A stretch of DNA of 64,000 nucleotides from Roseiarcus sp963807735 (lineage in GTDB: Bacteria; Pseudomonadota; Alphaproteobacteria; Rhizobiales; Beijerinckiaceae). Shown here piece after piece: positions 40,765 through 49,616 of this stretch. The DNA lies in the NCBI GenBank assembly GCA_963807735.1, contig CAWEDI010000030.1, positions 45,949-109,948 on the forward strand. Direction: 5' to 3'. The number at the start of each line of letters is the position of its first letter. Position 1 is the stretch's first letter. The notes below the pieces were generated by a model. That model was not told the DNA's origin. It saw only the letters and a program-made list of their open reading frames with translations, and did not search any database. Position numbers and translations under genes: made by a program.

Positions 40765-42021
40765 CTATTTTGGAGGGCGGCCGCCGATATCCTTGCGAAA
40801 ATATCCGTTGCTCCATTTGATCGTATTGACCGCTTCGTAGGTTCGTTCCCGCGCGATCTGTAGAGTGGCCGCGACGCCGGTTACCACGAGCACGCGGCCT
40901 CCGTTGGCGATGATTTGTCGTCCTCTTCGCGCCGTTCCCGCGTGAAACAGTTTTACGCCCGGAACTGCGGCGGCCTCCTCGAGGCCATCGATCGGGTCGC
41001 CCCTCGTGGGTACGCCGGGATATCCCTTTGCGGCCATGACCACGGCCAGCGCGTGTTCGGTCGCGAATGTTGGACTTTCCTCGAGAAGCGCGCCCGAGGT
41101 CGTGCGCCACAGCCATTGCAGCAAATCACCGCGAAAGCGTGGGATTATCACTTCCGCTTCCGGGTCGCCGAACCTGACATTGTACTCCAGCAGTTGCGGG
41201 CCGTCCTTGGTGAGCATGAGGCCGGCGAACAGGATTCCGCGGAACGGCGCGCCCCGCCGTTGCATGCCCTCGATCGTCGGCAGCACGATTTCCTCCATCA
41301 CCCGGTGCGAAAGCTCCGGCGTGAGCAGGGGGCTCGGCGAGCATGCCCCCATGCCGCCCGTGTTGGGACCGGTGTCGCCGTCGCCGGCGCGTTTGTAGTC
41401 TTGCGCGTCGCCGAACGGAATCGCCTGCGCTCCGTCGCATAGCGCGAAGAACGATATTTCTTCGCCCGCGAGGCGCGTCTCCACCACGCATTCTGCGGCT
41501 GCGTCCCCGTCGTACAACGCCTCGATCGCCGCCTCGGCCTCCGCTTTTGTCTCCGCGACTACGACGCCCTTTCCGGCGGCGAGCCCGTCTGCCTTGACGA
41601 CGACGGCAGCCTCGCTTTGCGCGACATAGGCGAGCGCGGACTCGCGATCCCGAAATCGCCGATAGGGGGCGGTCGGAATGCCGAACTCGCGGCAAAAGTC
41701 TTTCGTGAAGCCCTTCGACGCTTCCAAGCGCGCCGCCGCGCGGCTTGGGCCGAACGCCTTCACGCCGGCGGCGGCGAGATCGTCGACCACGCCGGCCACC
41801 AGCGGGGCCTCTGGGCCGACGATGACAAAGCCGATGCGATGCGCGCGACAGGCTTCGACAATTGCGTCGGAGTCGGAGATCGCGATCGGCAGCAACCTCG
41901 CAATCGCCTCACAACCTGGATTTCCCGGCGCGACAAACAGTTGATCCAGGAGGGGTGACTTTGCGACCGCCGACGCGATCGCATGTTCCCGCGCCCCGGA
42001 CCCCAAGATCAATACGTTCAT
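40765..42021 (-). CDS. purD: Phosphoribosylamine-glycine ligase
   Basis: 418 aa. Second step of purine synthesis, ATP-grasp enzyme. MNVLILGSGAREHAIASAVAKSP at the N-terminus, VKADGLAAGKGVVVAET in the ATP-grasp lid, DAQDYKRAGDGDTGPNTGGMGA in the active site, and LEYNVRFGDPEAEVI for metal binding. ATG 42021 is used because it begins the conserved MNVLILGSG. It ends three bases from the convergent fmt stop. Confidence 0.95.
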   Translation of the reverse strand: MNVLILGSGAREHAIASAVAKSPLLDQLFVAPGNPGCEAIARLLPIAISDSDAIVEACRAHRIGFVIVGPEAPLVAGVVDDLAAAGVKAFGPSRAAARLEASKGFTKDFCREFGIPTAPYRRFRDRESALAYVAQSEAAVVVKADGLAAGKGVVVAETKAEAEAAIEALYDGDAAAECVVETRLAGEEISFFALCDGAQAIPFGDAQDYKRAGDGDTGPNTGGMGACSPSPLLTPELSHRVMEEIVLPTIEGMQRRGAPFRGILFAGLMLTKDGPQLLEYNVRFGDPEAEVIIPRFRGDLLQWLWRTTSGALLEESPTFATEHALAVVMAAKGYPGVPTRGDPIDGLEEAAAVPGVKLFHAGTARRGRQIIANGGRVLVVTGVAATLQIARERTYEAVNTIKWSNGYFRKDIGGRPPK

Positions 42022-42059
42022 GCCGTTTGTCCCTCGCGCGGCCTCTGAATCCCGTGCGG

Positions 42060-42361
42060 CTAAACGTTCCATTCGACCACCCGGAGCAGCAAGGCTTCTA
42101 ACGCTATTTTAAAAACGGGGTCGAGTTCAGCCGACAGGCGATCGCGCGCGCGACGGCTCTGGAGGCCCGCAGCGGGGCGCTCCTCGCCAGCCTCCGCTCG
42201 CATTTGGTCAAGTCAGGGCCGCTCAATGCCGGTTCTCAGATGGTCTGTACGCTCATTGCGAATTGGCTAAGGGCGATCTTAGCCGGCGACAGCGCCCGTT
42301 CCAGCGCAAGGCGCTGCGCCGAGGCGGCGCGTCGCAGCAAATCGTCGACATCCTCGGACAT
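42060..42361 (-). pseudogene. Remnant of a MarR-family regulator
   Basis: From 42361 on the minus strand, MSEDVDDLLRRAASAQRLAL, ERALSPAKIALSQFAM looks like the first helices of a MarR protein, then a TGA; beyond it in the same frame LTKCERRLA...ASRAVARAIA and in the next frame AELDPVFKIALEALLLRVVEWNV resemble the C-terminal dimerisation helices. The DNA-binding winged helix between them (about 50 residues) is missing. So the gene appears to have lost its centre and collected a stop and a frameshift. Lies just upstream of purD. Homology is judged by eye and is tentative. Confidence 0.4.
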
Positions 42362-42370
42362 CTACTTTCC

Positions 42371-42406
42371 GCCCGCAGGCCCCACGGCCTGCGGGCGATT
42401 TTTTTT
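42371..42406 (+). terminator. Intrinsic terminator, plus strand
   Basis: GCCCGCAGGCC (42371-42381) and GGCCTGCGGGC (42386-42396) form a perfect 11-bp stem with a CCAC loop, followed by GA and eight T (42399-42406). No plus-strand gene ends here, so it may be left over from a lost gene or act as a leader control for the creA-like gene 107 bases downstream. Confidence 0.8.
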
Positions 42407-42512
42407 GCCCTCACCTTCGAATTCGAAGATAGGCGTTGCGCTTGCAGGGCGAGCCGCCGCCGCTATCTACCCCAGCGAGCGGCGCCGATGCGCACGCTGG
42501 AGAATTCAGATT

Positions 42513-43028
42513 ATGTTCAAAAGCGCCTTATGGGCTGCGGCGGTCTTTTTCACCGCTGCGATTTCGGGAGCGGCGGCGGATTCGTCCGATCCCGATCTCA
42601 TCTTCCGCAAGTCGACGACGTTCAAGCTGTTGACCCCCAACGACAAACTGGCCGTCTATGGCGTTGACGATCCCCTTGTCGAGGGAGTGGCCTGCCACTA
42701 CACCGCTCCGGAAAGGGGCGGCTTGATGGGCGCGCTCGGCCTCGCTGAACAGACTTCCGACATTTCCTTGGCCTGCCGCCAATACGGGCCAATCAAGTTC
42801 ACCGCGCAGTCGAGCCAGGGGGACGTCGTCTTTTCGGAGCGCCGCTCCGTATTTTTCAAGAAAATGCAAATCGTGCGCGGATGCGACGCGAAGCGCAATA
42901 TTCTTGTCTATATGACCTACTCTGACAAGCTGATCGACGGCTCGCCGAAGAATTCAACGTCCACCGTGCCGATTCAGCCTTGGGGCGGGCAGGGAGACGT
43001 TCCCCGCTGTAGCGACTTCATCAAATAA
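42513..43028 (+). CDS. CreA family protein
   Basis: 171 aa. Signal peptide (ALWAAAVFFTAAISGAAA) and a mature domain reading DPDLIFRKSTTFKLLTPNDKLAVYGVDDPLVEGVACHYT and SLACRQYGPI, KMQIVRGCDAKRNILVYMTYSDKLIDGSPKNSTSTVPI, the CreA family of periplasmic proteins. Function is not known. GGAG upstream of ATG 42513. Intact and alone in its transcription unit. Confidence 0.88.
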   Translation: MFKSALWAAAVFFTAAISGAAADSSDPDLIFRKSTTFKLLTPNDKLAVYGVDDPLVEGVACHYTAPERGGLMGALGLAEQTSDISLACRQYGPIKFTAQSSQGDVVFSERRSVFFKKMQIVRGCDAKRNILVYMTYSDKLIDGSPKNSTSTVPIQPWGGQGDVPRCSDFIK

Positions 43029-43032
43029 CGAC

Positions 43033-43338
43033 TCAGTCGCCGCAGGCGACGACGTAAGGCTCGTCAGACGTCGAAACGCTGGTGGCGCGCCCTTCGACGG
43101 CGCTCTTCAGCCCAAAGGAAAGGGCGTGACCGTGGCCGTGCGCTTCGCACCAAGCGTCGGCGACGACGCGGCCGCATTCCGCGCCCGTGGATAGACAGTC
43201 CTCGAGGCCATATCCGTCATTGGCCGCGATTTCATAGGTATGCGTCGAAGTCGCGCGCGCGGGGCCGCTAGCGTTCGCCTGGGCGAGCGCTGCGACGAGC
43301 AAGGGAAGGACGAGGCCGCCAAAACCAGGGATTTTCAT
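43033..43338 (-). CDS. Small secreted protein of unknown function
   Basis: 101 aa. Signal peptide (FGGLVLPLLVAALAQANASG) and a mature part with four cysteines: DGYGLEDCLSTGAECGRVVADAWCEAHGHGHALSFG and VVACGD. The C..C...C pattern with W-C-E-A-H-G is seen in conserved hypothetical proteins of Rhizobiales. Convergent with the creA-like gene (4 bases apart). Upstream, TTAACG occurs twice 10 bases apart (43410-43425), a possible regulator site. Confidence 0.6.
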   Translation of the reverse strand: MKIPGFGGLVLPLLVAALAQANASGPARATSTHTYEIAANDGYGLEDCLSTGAECGRVVADAWCEAHGHGHALSFGLKSAVEGRATSVSTSDEPYVVACGD

Positions 43339-43409
43339 TCGAGACGCTCTGCAAGGATCAGCACTAAGGGGACCGGAACGCATTTTGCCGGCAGGACCTA
43401 AAAACCGAG

Positions 43410-43425
43410 TTAACGAGGATTAACG
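43410..43425. promoter_or_regulatory. Direct repeat TTAACG-N4-TTAACG, possible CtrA-like site
   Basis: Two TTAACG boxes begin exactly 10 bases apart in the 105-base gap between the secreted protein and the amidase. CtrA binds TTAA-N7-TTAA, and here the gap between TTAA boxes is six, so the match is imperfect. Confidence 0.2.
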
Positions 43426-43443
43426 CTGCGACCCGGCGTTTTG

Positions 43444-44253
43444 TTAAACCTCCGCAGCTGCCGACAGTCCGGCCAGCAACAGACGCAGCACGTCGAAAGT
43501 GCTCATGTCCGCCAAACCGTCGACTCTGGCGGCGCGGTAATGTCGCTGAAACGCGGCGACGACGATTTCCGTTCTCGCATCATAGACGCCGGTCGCCTCG
43601 ACTTCGTAGCCGTAGAGCGATAGCAACGTCTGCAAGCTGCGGATCGCAGGTCCTTCCTGCCCGCGCGAGAACAGCGGTTCGGGCGACGGCGGCCCGGCCG
43701 CAACCCAGTGGCCGACGCCAGCGCGCGCCAGTCGATCCCACGGAAAGCGCTCGCCGGGGTCGATTTTGCGCGCCGGCGCGATGTCAGAATGAGCGAGGTG
43801 GCGTTCCGGCGGAACGGCGTAACGCGCCGCGATGTCGCGACAAAGCGCAATCACCGAGTCTATCTGCTGTTCAGGAAAGCCGGGCAAACCGCCGTCATGG
43901 CCAGGATTGCAAATTTCTATTCCCACCGAGGCCGAATTCATATCGCGCGCGCCGCGCCAGCAGGAAACGCCGGCATGCCAGGCCCGACGCGCCTCGGGAA
44001 CGAGTTGGACGACGCGGCCGGTTTCCTCGACGACGTAATGGCTGGAGAGTTCGCTTGCGGGATCGCGCAGCCGCGCGATCGCCGCCTCGGCGGTCGCCAT
44101 TCCGGTGTAGTGGAGGATGATGCAGTTCGGACGCGCAAAGCCATTTCTCTCGCCGTGATTCGGCGAAGGCAGCACGACCTCAACGAGCGCGCTGTCGGGG
44201 GCGAAGACGTCCCCCGCAGCGAGCGAATCGCGATCGGACGCTTTCAGTACCAA
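43444..44253 (-). CDS. AmpD/AmiD-type N-acetylmuramoyl-L-alanine amidase
   Basis: About 269 aa. Amidase_2 domain (VLPSPNHGERNGFARPNCIILHYTGM, first His; SVGIEICNPGHDGGLPGFPEQQ; HLAHSDIAPARKIDPGERFPWDRL, later His and Asp) and a C-terminal peptidoglycan-binding domain (LFSRGQEGPAIRSLQTLLSLYGYEVEATG). Recycles anhydromuropeptides in the cytoplasm or remodels wall in the periplasm; no signal peptide is seen. The start is uncertain: TTG at 44253 overlaps the stop of the upstream glycine-zipper gene, implying coupling. This is a chromosomal amidase, distinct from the phage endolysin. Confidence 0.82.
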   Translation of the reverse strand: MVLKASDRDSLAAGDVFAPDSALVEVVLPSPNHGERNGFARPNCIILHYTGMATAEAAIARLRDPASELSSHYVVEETGRVVQLVPEARRAWHAGVSCWRGARDMNSASVGIEICNPGHDGGLPGFPEQQIDSVIALCRDIAARYAVPPERHLAHSDIAPARKIDPGERFPWDRLARAGVGHWVAAGPPSPEPLFSRGQEGPAIRSLQTLLSLYGYEVEATGVYDARTEIVVAAFQRHYRAARVDGLADMSTFDVLRLLLAGLSAAAEV

Positions 44254-44579
44254 GCCCGGCAAACCTGCCGCCCGTAATAATCGTAATAGTATTCGGCGCA
44301 GCGTGGGGGAGGCGGCGGCGGCGCATAACCCGGCGGCGGCGGGGGATGCGACGCGGCTGCCGAGCCGATCATGGCGCCCGTAGCAGCGCCAGCGACGCCG
44401 CCCAGCAAGGCGCCGGCGGGGCGATTGGTGATGGCGGCGCCGAGCAGGGCGCCGGTCGCGCCCCCGATCACTGCGCCACCCGCCGCGCCCTGCCCTTCTG
44501 GCGTATTGCACCCCGCCAGGGACAGCGACGCCGCGACGGCGAGCGCGAGGCCAGAAACCTTCAGCATCATGACTCTCAA
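44244..44579 (-). CDS. Glycine-zipper lipoprotein
   Basis: 111 aa. Lipoprotein signal with lipobox LSLAGC, then a glycine-zipper (GGAVIGGATGALLGAAITNRPAGALLGGVAGAATGAMIGSAA), a proline run and a C-terminus of PRCAEYYYDYYGRQVCRAWY. Related to the YMGG/OmpA-like glycine-zipper outer-membrane proteins (Rick_17kDa-like). Start may be the second Met pair (MMLKVSG). Overlaps the amidase start. Confidence 0.75.
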   Translation of the reverse strand: MRVMMLKVSGLALAVAASLSLAGCNTPEGQGAAGGAVIGGATGALLGAAITNRPAGALLGGVAGAATGAMIGSAAASHPPPPPGYAPPPPPPRCAEYYYDYYGRQVCRAWY

Positions 44580-44960
44580 ACTCCTTGCATTCCCGTCGAG
44601 CCGCCCCCGCTACTCAACATCGCGTCTTTCCGAACCGGCAAATGTCCGGAAGGCCGCAATACTGTCGTCGAAGCCCTGAACATAGAGTGAAAAAAGGGCT
44701 TGCGCCGTGACAAAATCGCAACGAAACGCGATGACTTTCGCGAAACCATTTCAGAAACGCCATGACGTCGCCATGATACGGCGCCGAAGATGACGAAAAA
44801 TCGACGAGATCTACCAGCGGCCAAGCAATCCGAGGCAAAAGCGGGCTTTGCAGAGGCGACCAACGGGGCTGGCGCCGGGACCAAGTTACGTGTATGAGCG
44901 CGCCATCTTTCCCCGGTTCGGCGACGCCGCCCGACCGGGTGTTTTTTGTTGGAGATTACG
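44580..44960. other. Intergenic region, nothing recognised
   Basis: 381 bases between the divergent glycine-zipper gene and rpmF. Short frames occur but none has a ribosome site or recognisable protein. It should hold the promoters of both genes, but no clear -35/-10 pair stands out. Confidence 0.5.
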
Positions 44961-45158
44961 ATGGCTGTTCCGAGACGCAAAACCTCGCCGTCCCGTCGCG
45001 GCATGCGCCGCTCCGCGGATGCGCTGAAGGCCCCGACCTACGTCGAAGACAAGGATTCCGGCGAGCTGCGGCGCCCGCACCATATCGACTTGAAGTCGGG
45101 CATGTATAAGGGTCGCCAGGTCCTCAAGAAAAAGACGGTCACCGAGGTCGAGGCCTGA
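44961..45158 (+). CDS. rpmF: 50S ribosomal protein L32
   Basis: 65 aa. MAVPRRKTSPSRRGMRRSADALKAP, RRPHHIDLKSGMYKGRQVL is the alphaproteobacterial L32, without the zinc cysteines seen in some other bacteria. GGAG lies six bases upstream of ATG 44961. Stands alone; plsX/yceD, its usual partners in other groups, are absent. Confidence 0.95.
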   Translation: MAVPRRKTSPSRRGMRRSADALKAPTYVEDKDSGELRRPHHIDLKSGMYKGRQVLKKKTVTEVEA

Positions 45159-45170
45159 CCTCTGGTCGGC

Positions 45171-46112
45171 TCAGTCCGCGAGCTGATCGACCCAGATCGG
45201 ATTGGTCCATGCCCGGCGCCCGGCGCCGTCGATGATGACGACGCGGAACCAGGAAATCGCGCCGGGATCGTTCCACGCCTGCTTGGCCGCCTCGCCGACT
45301 TCGAGCGTCGCCCCGGTCATTTGGCGTCCGACCCGCGACACCGCGCGCGACGTTCCCGTGACCAGCGCGACGGCGTCGACAGGCGAGCAGGCGACGGTGA
45401 CTTCGTCGCGGCGAACATCGACGTCGATGAGGCGCGGCCCCTGGCTGGCGTAGAATTCACCCGCCTTGAGCGCCGCCAGCAGCGCCTCGGGATCGAGGCT
45501 TTCCGCCTTCACCTCAACGAAGCCGCCGAACGCGTCGTAGTCGCCATTGCGGAAATGCGCGTCGTCGGTGGCGATCGCTGTCAATCGGCGCCCTTCGTTG
45601 CATAGCTGATCGAGCAGATAAAACCCGTCGCCGCGGTCGGTCTCGACGGCGCAGCCGTGATTGTAGATCTCGACGGCGTGGGCGGCGGAAAGCGCGCGAC
45701 CGTCGCCGATGCGCAGTTGCGACCACGCGGGATGCGCGATCGCGACGAACGCGCCGGCCGCGCGCGCTCGCGCCGCGAGTTGCGCGCCCGTCTCTTGCGG
45801 CCCCGCGGCGGGAAAATCGAGCGGCAGGCCGACCGCGAGGATGTGCCAGAGTTCGCCGACCTCGGTGCCCATCGCGTGCACTTCCGCGCCGATCAGCGTG
45901 GTGAAATTGTTGGAGCGGAAGGCGCGCGTATCGGTGATCGGCCAATCGTAGCGGGCGAGAAAATGGTCGGAGAGTTCAACGAAATCATAGCCCGCGCGCT
46001 TGTAGGCCTCGACCACCTGCTCGGGGCTGAGCGCGCCGTCCGAACGGTGCGAATGGGTGTGGAGATTGCCGCGCCAAAACCGGCCCGGCGTCGAGAACGG
46101 AGGTATCTGCAT
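45171..46112 (-). CDS. PHP-domain metal-dependent phosphoesterase
   Basis: 313 aa. RGNLHTHSHRSDGALSPEQVVEAYKRAGYDFVELSDH gives the first PHP motif (HxH...D) and the second (SDH); FVAIAHPAW and AIATDDAHF supply later metal ligands. PHP enzymes hydrolyse phosphate esters such as nucleotides or histidinol phosphate; the substrate is not evident here. A C-terminal beta domain (about 235-313) follows the catalytic barrel. Convergent with rpmF. Confidence 0.82.
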   Translation of the reverse strand: MQIPPFSTPGRFWRGNLHTHSHRSDGALSPEQVVEAYKRAGYDFVELSDHFLARYDWPITDTRAFRSNNFTTLIGAEVHAMGTEVGELWHILAVGLPLDFPAAGPQETGAQLAARARAAGAFVAIAHPAWSQLRIGDGRALSAAHAVEIYNHGCAVETDRGDGFYLLDQLCNEGRRLTAIATDDAHFRNGDYDAFGGFVEVKAESLDPEALLAALKAGEFYASQGPRLIDVDVRRDEVTVACSPVDAVALVTGTSRAVSRVGRQMTGATLEVGEAAKQAWNDPGAISWFRVVIIDGAGRRAWTNPIWVDQLAD

Positions 46113-46153
46113 CAGGCTCTCCGGGTCGACGCGGTAGCGAATGAGCGCGACGG

Positions 46154-46885
46154 TCAGACATCGAAATCAGTGGCGCCGTAACCGGCTTCGAGCGGGATCG
46201 TGAGCCGGTAGCCGATTGCCGTCTTGGTCGCGATGGGTTGGACCGGCGCAACGCGACGCGACGCCGCCGCCGCGATCGCTTCCGCCGCCGTCCCCGCCCG
46301 GGCCAAAAGTTCGAGATTGAGACGCGTCGGCAGCATCAACGTTTGGCGACCCTCCGCCGCCTCCTCAAGCGCATGCCGCGGCTCGATCCAAACCGAATCG
46401 ACCGCCTCGCCGCCGTCGTGCAACGCGTGCTGATCGGCGGGCGCATCAACGACATAGAACCGGGTGTCGAAGCGCTTGGGCAGTGTCGGCGGCGTGATCC
46501 AATGCGCGAATAGGATCAGCGCATCGAGCGCAGGTTCGAGCCCGTCAGCTTCGAGGCGCGCTCGAAACGGCCGTTTGTCTGCGGCGAGCGCGATCGGGGC
46601 GCCGTCGCGGGCGCGGGCGAGCAGAACGCCGCACTCTTCGTAAGTCTCGCGGATGGCGGCGACGCGGGTGGCCTTGTCGATGTCGGAACCCGCCAACTCG
46701 TAGTCCTCGGGATCGACCTTTCCGCCGGGAAACACCAGCGCGCCGGGGGCGAACTCGATCTGGCGGTGACGCACCACCATGAACACCTGCAAGCCGCCCG
46801 GTCCGTCGCGCACGAGAAGCAATGTTGCGGCTAGTCGTGGCGCGACGACCTCGCCGTTCGATGACGGCTCCATGGCGAGCGGCAA
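46154..46885 (-). CDS. NUDIX hydrolase
   Basis: 243 aa. APRLAATLLLVRDGPGGLQVFMV, then the NUDIX box GGKVDPEDYELAGSDIDKATRVAAIRETYEECGVLLA with RETYEECG intact and an insertion between G and R typical of the CoA-type (NUDT7/19-like) branch. Predicted to hydrolyse CoA derivatives or nucleotide pyrophosphates. Lies between ppdK and the PHP gene on the same strand, 41 and 20 bases from its neighbours, so probably one transcript. Confidence 0.82.
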   Translation of the reverse strand: MPLAMEPSSNGEVVAPRLAATLLLVRDGPGGLQVFMVVRHRQIEFAPGALVFPGGKVDPEDYELAGSDIDKATRVAAIRETYEECGVLLARARDGAPIALAADKRPFRARLEADGLEPALDALILFAHWITPPTLPKRFDTRFYVVDAPADQHALHDGGEAVDSVWIEPRHALEEAAEGRQTLMLPTRLNLELLARAGTAAEAIAAAASRRVAPVQPIATKTAIGYRLTIPLEAGYGATDFDV

Positions 46886-46905
46886 GCGCGTCTCCTCTTA
46901 GTTGG

Positions 46906-49587
46906 TCACGCCGTCCGCCCGGCCCCGGACTTGCCGAGCGCGGCCTGCGCCGCGGCAAGCCGCGCGATCGGCACGCGGAACGGCGAGCACGAGACGTAGT
47001 CGAGACCGACGCTCTCACAGAAACCGATGCTGGCGGGATCGCCGCCATGCTCGCCGCAAATGCCGAGCTTGATCGTCTTGCGCGTCGCCCTGCCCCGCTC
47101 GGCCGCGAGCCTGACAAGTTCGCCGACGCCCTCCTGGTCGAGCGTCACGAACGGATCGTTGGCCAGCAGTCCCTTTGACGTATACGAGCCCAGGAACGCG
47201 GCGGCGTCGTCGCGGGACAGGCCGAGCGTGGTTTGCGTCAGGTCGTTTGTGCCGAAAGAGAAGAACTCGGCGCTTTCCGCGATCTCCCCCGCCCGCAACG
47301 CCGCGCGCGGCAACTCGATCATCGTGCCGACCTGATAGGGCACTTTGACCCCGGTCTCCTTGGCGACCTTGTCGGCCATTTCGACAATGATCTTCTTGAC
47401 CAGGTCTAGTTCGGGGCGACCCATCACAAGCGGAACCATGATCTCGGCGGTGACCGGGGAGCCGGTCTTGCGCCCGGCTTCGACCGCTCCCTCGAAAATC
47501 GCGCGCGCCTGCATCTCGGCGATCTCGGGATAGCGCACCGCCAGCCGCACGCCGCGGAAGCCGAGCATCGGGTTGAACTCGTGCAATTCGCTGGCGCGCA
47601 GCCTGAGCTTTTCGATGGACGCGCCGGTCGATTTCGCCACTTCGGCCATATCGGCTTCGGTCTGCGGCAAGAATTCGTGCAGCGGCGGATCGAGCAGCCG
47701 GATCGTCACCGGCAACCCTTGCATGATCTCGAACAGCTCGGCGAAGTCCTTGCGCTGCATCGGCAACAGCTTCGCCAGCGCCGCGCGCCGGCCGGCCTCG
47801 TCGTCGGCGAGGATCATTTCGCGCACCGCGACGATGCGCTCGCCCTCAAAGAACATATGCTCGGTGCGGCAAAGGCCGATTCCCTCGGCGCCGAAGCTGC
47901 GGGCGGTGCGAGCGTCGAGCGGCGTCTCGGCGTTGGCGCGCACCTTCATCCGCCGGACCGCATCGGCCCACTCCATCAGCTTGGCGAAATCACCGGTCAG
48001 CTCCGGCTTCACCATCGGTATCGAGCCGGAGAACACCTGGCCGGTCGCCCCGTCGATGGTCATCACGTCGCCCTTCTTGAGCGTCTGCCCGGCCGCGACG
48101 AGTTGCTGTTTGGCGTAGTCGATGCGCATCGAGCCGACGCCGGAGACGCACGGCTTGCCCATACCGCGCGCCACCACGGCCGCGTGGCTGGTCATGCCGC
48201 CGCGCGTGGTGACGATGCCCTCCGCCGCGTGCATGCCGTGGATATCCTCGGGCGAGGTTTCGACCCGCACCAGGATCGTCTTTCGTCCAGTCTGTTTCAG
48301 CAACTCGGCCTCATCAGCGGAGAACACGATCTCGCCGCTCGCGGCGCCGGGCGAGGCCGGAAGCCCGACCGCGATCGGCTCGCGCTTCTCGCGCGGGTCG
48401 ATGGTCGGGTGCAGCAGCTGATCGAGCGTCGCCGGCTCGACGCGCGTGATCGCCTCTTGGCGGGTGATGAGCCCTTCGTTCGCCATCTCCACCGCCAACC
48501 GCAGCGCGGCGCGGCCGGTGCGCTTGCCGTTGCGGGTCTGCAGCATCCATAGCTTGCCACGCTCGACGGTGAACTCCAGATCCTGCATGTCCTTGTAATG
48601 CTTTTCCAGCAATTGCGTTGTTGCGACAAACTGGCGGAACACCTCTGGCATGATCGCCTCCAGCGAAGGCCGGTCGGACCCCGCCGCCTCGCGCGCGACC
48701 TCGGTGATGTTCTGCGGCGTGCGAATGCCGGCGACGACGTCCTCGCCTTGCGCGTTGACGAGGAATTCGCCGTAGAGCTCTTTTGCGCCGGTCGACGGGT
48801 TGCGGGTGAACGCGACGCCGGTGGCGCTGGTCTGGCCCATATTGCCGAACACCATCGCCTGAACGCTGACGGCGGTGCCCCAATCGGCGGGAATGTTGTT
48901 GAGCCGCCGGTAGGTAATCGCGCGCGCGTTCATCCACGAGCTAAACACGGCGCCGATCGCGCCCCACAGCTGATCGAAGGGATCCTGCGGGAACGGCTTG
49001 CCGGTCTCCTCCTCAACCTTGCGCTTGTATTCGACGATGACGGCGCGCCAATCCTCGGCGGTGAGGTCCGTGTCGAGAATCTGCCCGCGCCGGTCCTTGT
49101 ACCCCTCGATGATCTCCTCGAAATTGTGGCTGTCAACCTCCAGCACGACGTTCGAGTACATCTGGATGAAGCGGCGGTAGCTGTCATAGGCGAAGCGTTC
49201 GTCGCCGGAGGTCGCGGCGAGGGTTTTCACTGCCTCGTCGTTGAGGCCGAGATTGAGCACCGTGTCCATCATGCCGGGCATCGAGGCGCGGGCGCCCGAG
49301 CGCACCGAGACGAGCAGCGGGTTCGCCGCGTCGCCGAACACGCGATCGGTCTGCCGCCCGACGGCGGCGATCGCCTCCTTGACGGCGGCGGCGAGATCGT
49401 CGGGATAAGTTTTCTCGTGCGCGTAGAAGTAGGTGCAGACTTCAGTGGTGATCGTGAAACCCGGCGGCACGGGCAAACCCATCGAAGACATTTCCGCGAG
49501 ATTCGCCCCCTTGCCGCCTAGCAGGTTGCGCATTTCGCCCTTGCCCTCGGTCTTCTCCGGGCCGAACGCATAGACCCACTTTGTCAT
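46906..49587 (-). CDS. ppdK: Pyruvate, phosphate dikinase
   Basis: 893 aa. Interconverts pyruvate, ATP and Pi with PEP, AMP and PPi. N-terminal nucleotide-binding domain (YAFGPEKTEGKGEMRNLLGGKGANLAEMSSMGLPVPPGFT), phosphohistidine domain with GGMTSHAAVVARGMGKPCVSG and the C-terminal PEP/pyruvate barrel (FGTNDLTQTTLGLSRDDAA, LGICGEHGGDPASI with the catalytic Cys). Complete and normal length. GGAG upstream of ATG 49587. Together with ptsP it makes two PEP-using enzymes in the window, useful in organisms feeding on C1 or C3 compounds. Confidence 0.96.
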   Translation of the reverse strand: MTKWVYAFGPEKTEGKGEMRNLLGGKGANLAEMSSMGLPVPPGFTITTEVCTYFYAHEKTYPDDLAAAVKEAIAAVGRQTDRVFGDAANPLLVSVRSGARASMPGMMDTVLNLGLNDEAVKTLAATSGDERFAYDSYRRFIQMYSNVVLEVDSHNFEEIIEGYKDRRGQILDTDLTAEDWRAVIVEYKRKVEEETGKPFPQDPFDQLWGAIGAVFSSWMNARAITYRRLNNIPADWGTAVSVQAMVFGNMGQTSATGVAFTRNPSTGAKELYGEFLVNAQGEDVVAGIRTPQNITEVAREAAGSDRPSLEAIMPEVFRQFVATTQLLEKHYKDMQDLEFTVERGKLWMLQTRNGKRTGRAALRLAVEMANEGLITRQEAITRVEPATLDQLLHPTIDPREKREPIAVGLPASPGAASGEIVFSADEAELLKQTGRKTILVRVETSPEDIHGMHAAEGIVTTRGGMTSHAAVVARGMGKPCVSGVGSMRIDYAKQQLVAAGQTLKKGDVMTIDGATGQVFSGSIPMVKPELTGDFAKLMEWADAVRRMKVRANAETPLDARTARSFGAEGIGLCRTEHMFFEGERIVAVREMILADDEAGRRAALAKLLPMQRKDFAELFEIMQGLPVTIRLLDPPLHEFLPQTEADMAEVAKSTGASIEKLRLRASELHEFNPMLGFRGVRLAVRYPEIAEMQARAIFEGAVEAGRKTGSPVTAEIMVPLVMGRPELDLVKKIIVEMADKVAKETGVKVPYQVGTMIELPRAALRAGEIAESAEFFSFGTNDLTQTTLGLSRDDAAAFLGSYTSKGLLANDPFVTLDQEGVGELVRLAAERGRATRKTIKLGICGEHGGDPASIGFCESVGLDYVSCSPFRVPIARLAAAQAALGKSGAGRTA

Positions 49588-49616
49588 TCAAGGCTCCAGA
49601 TTTCGGCGTGCGCGCC

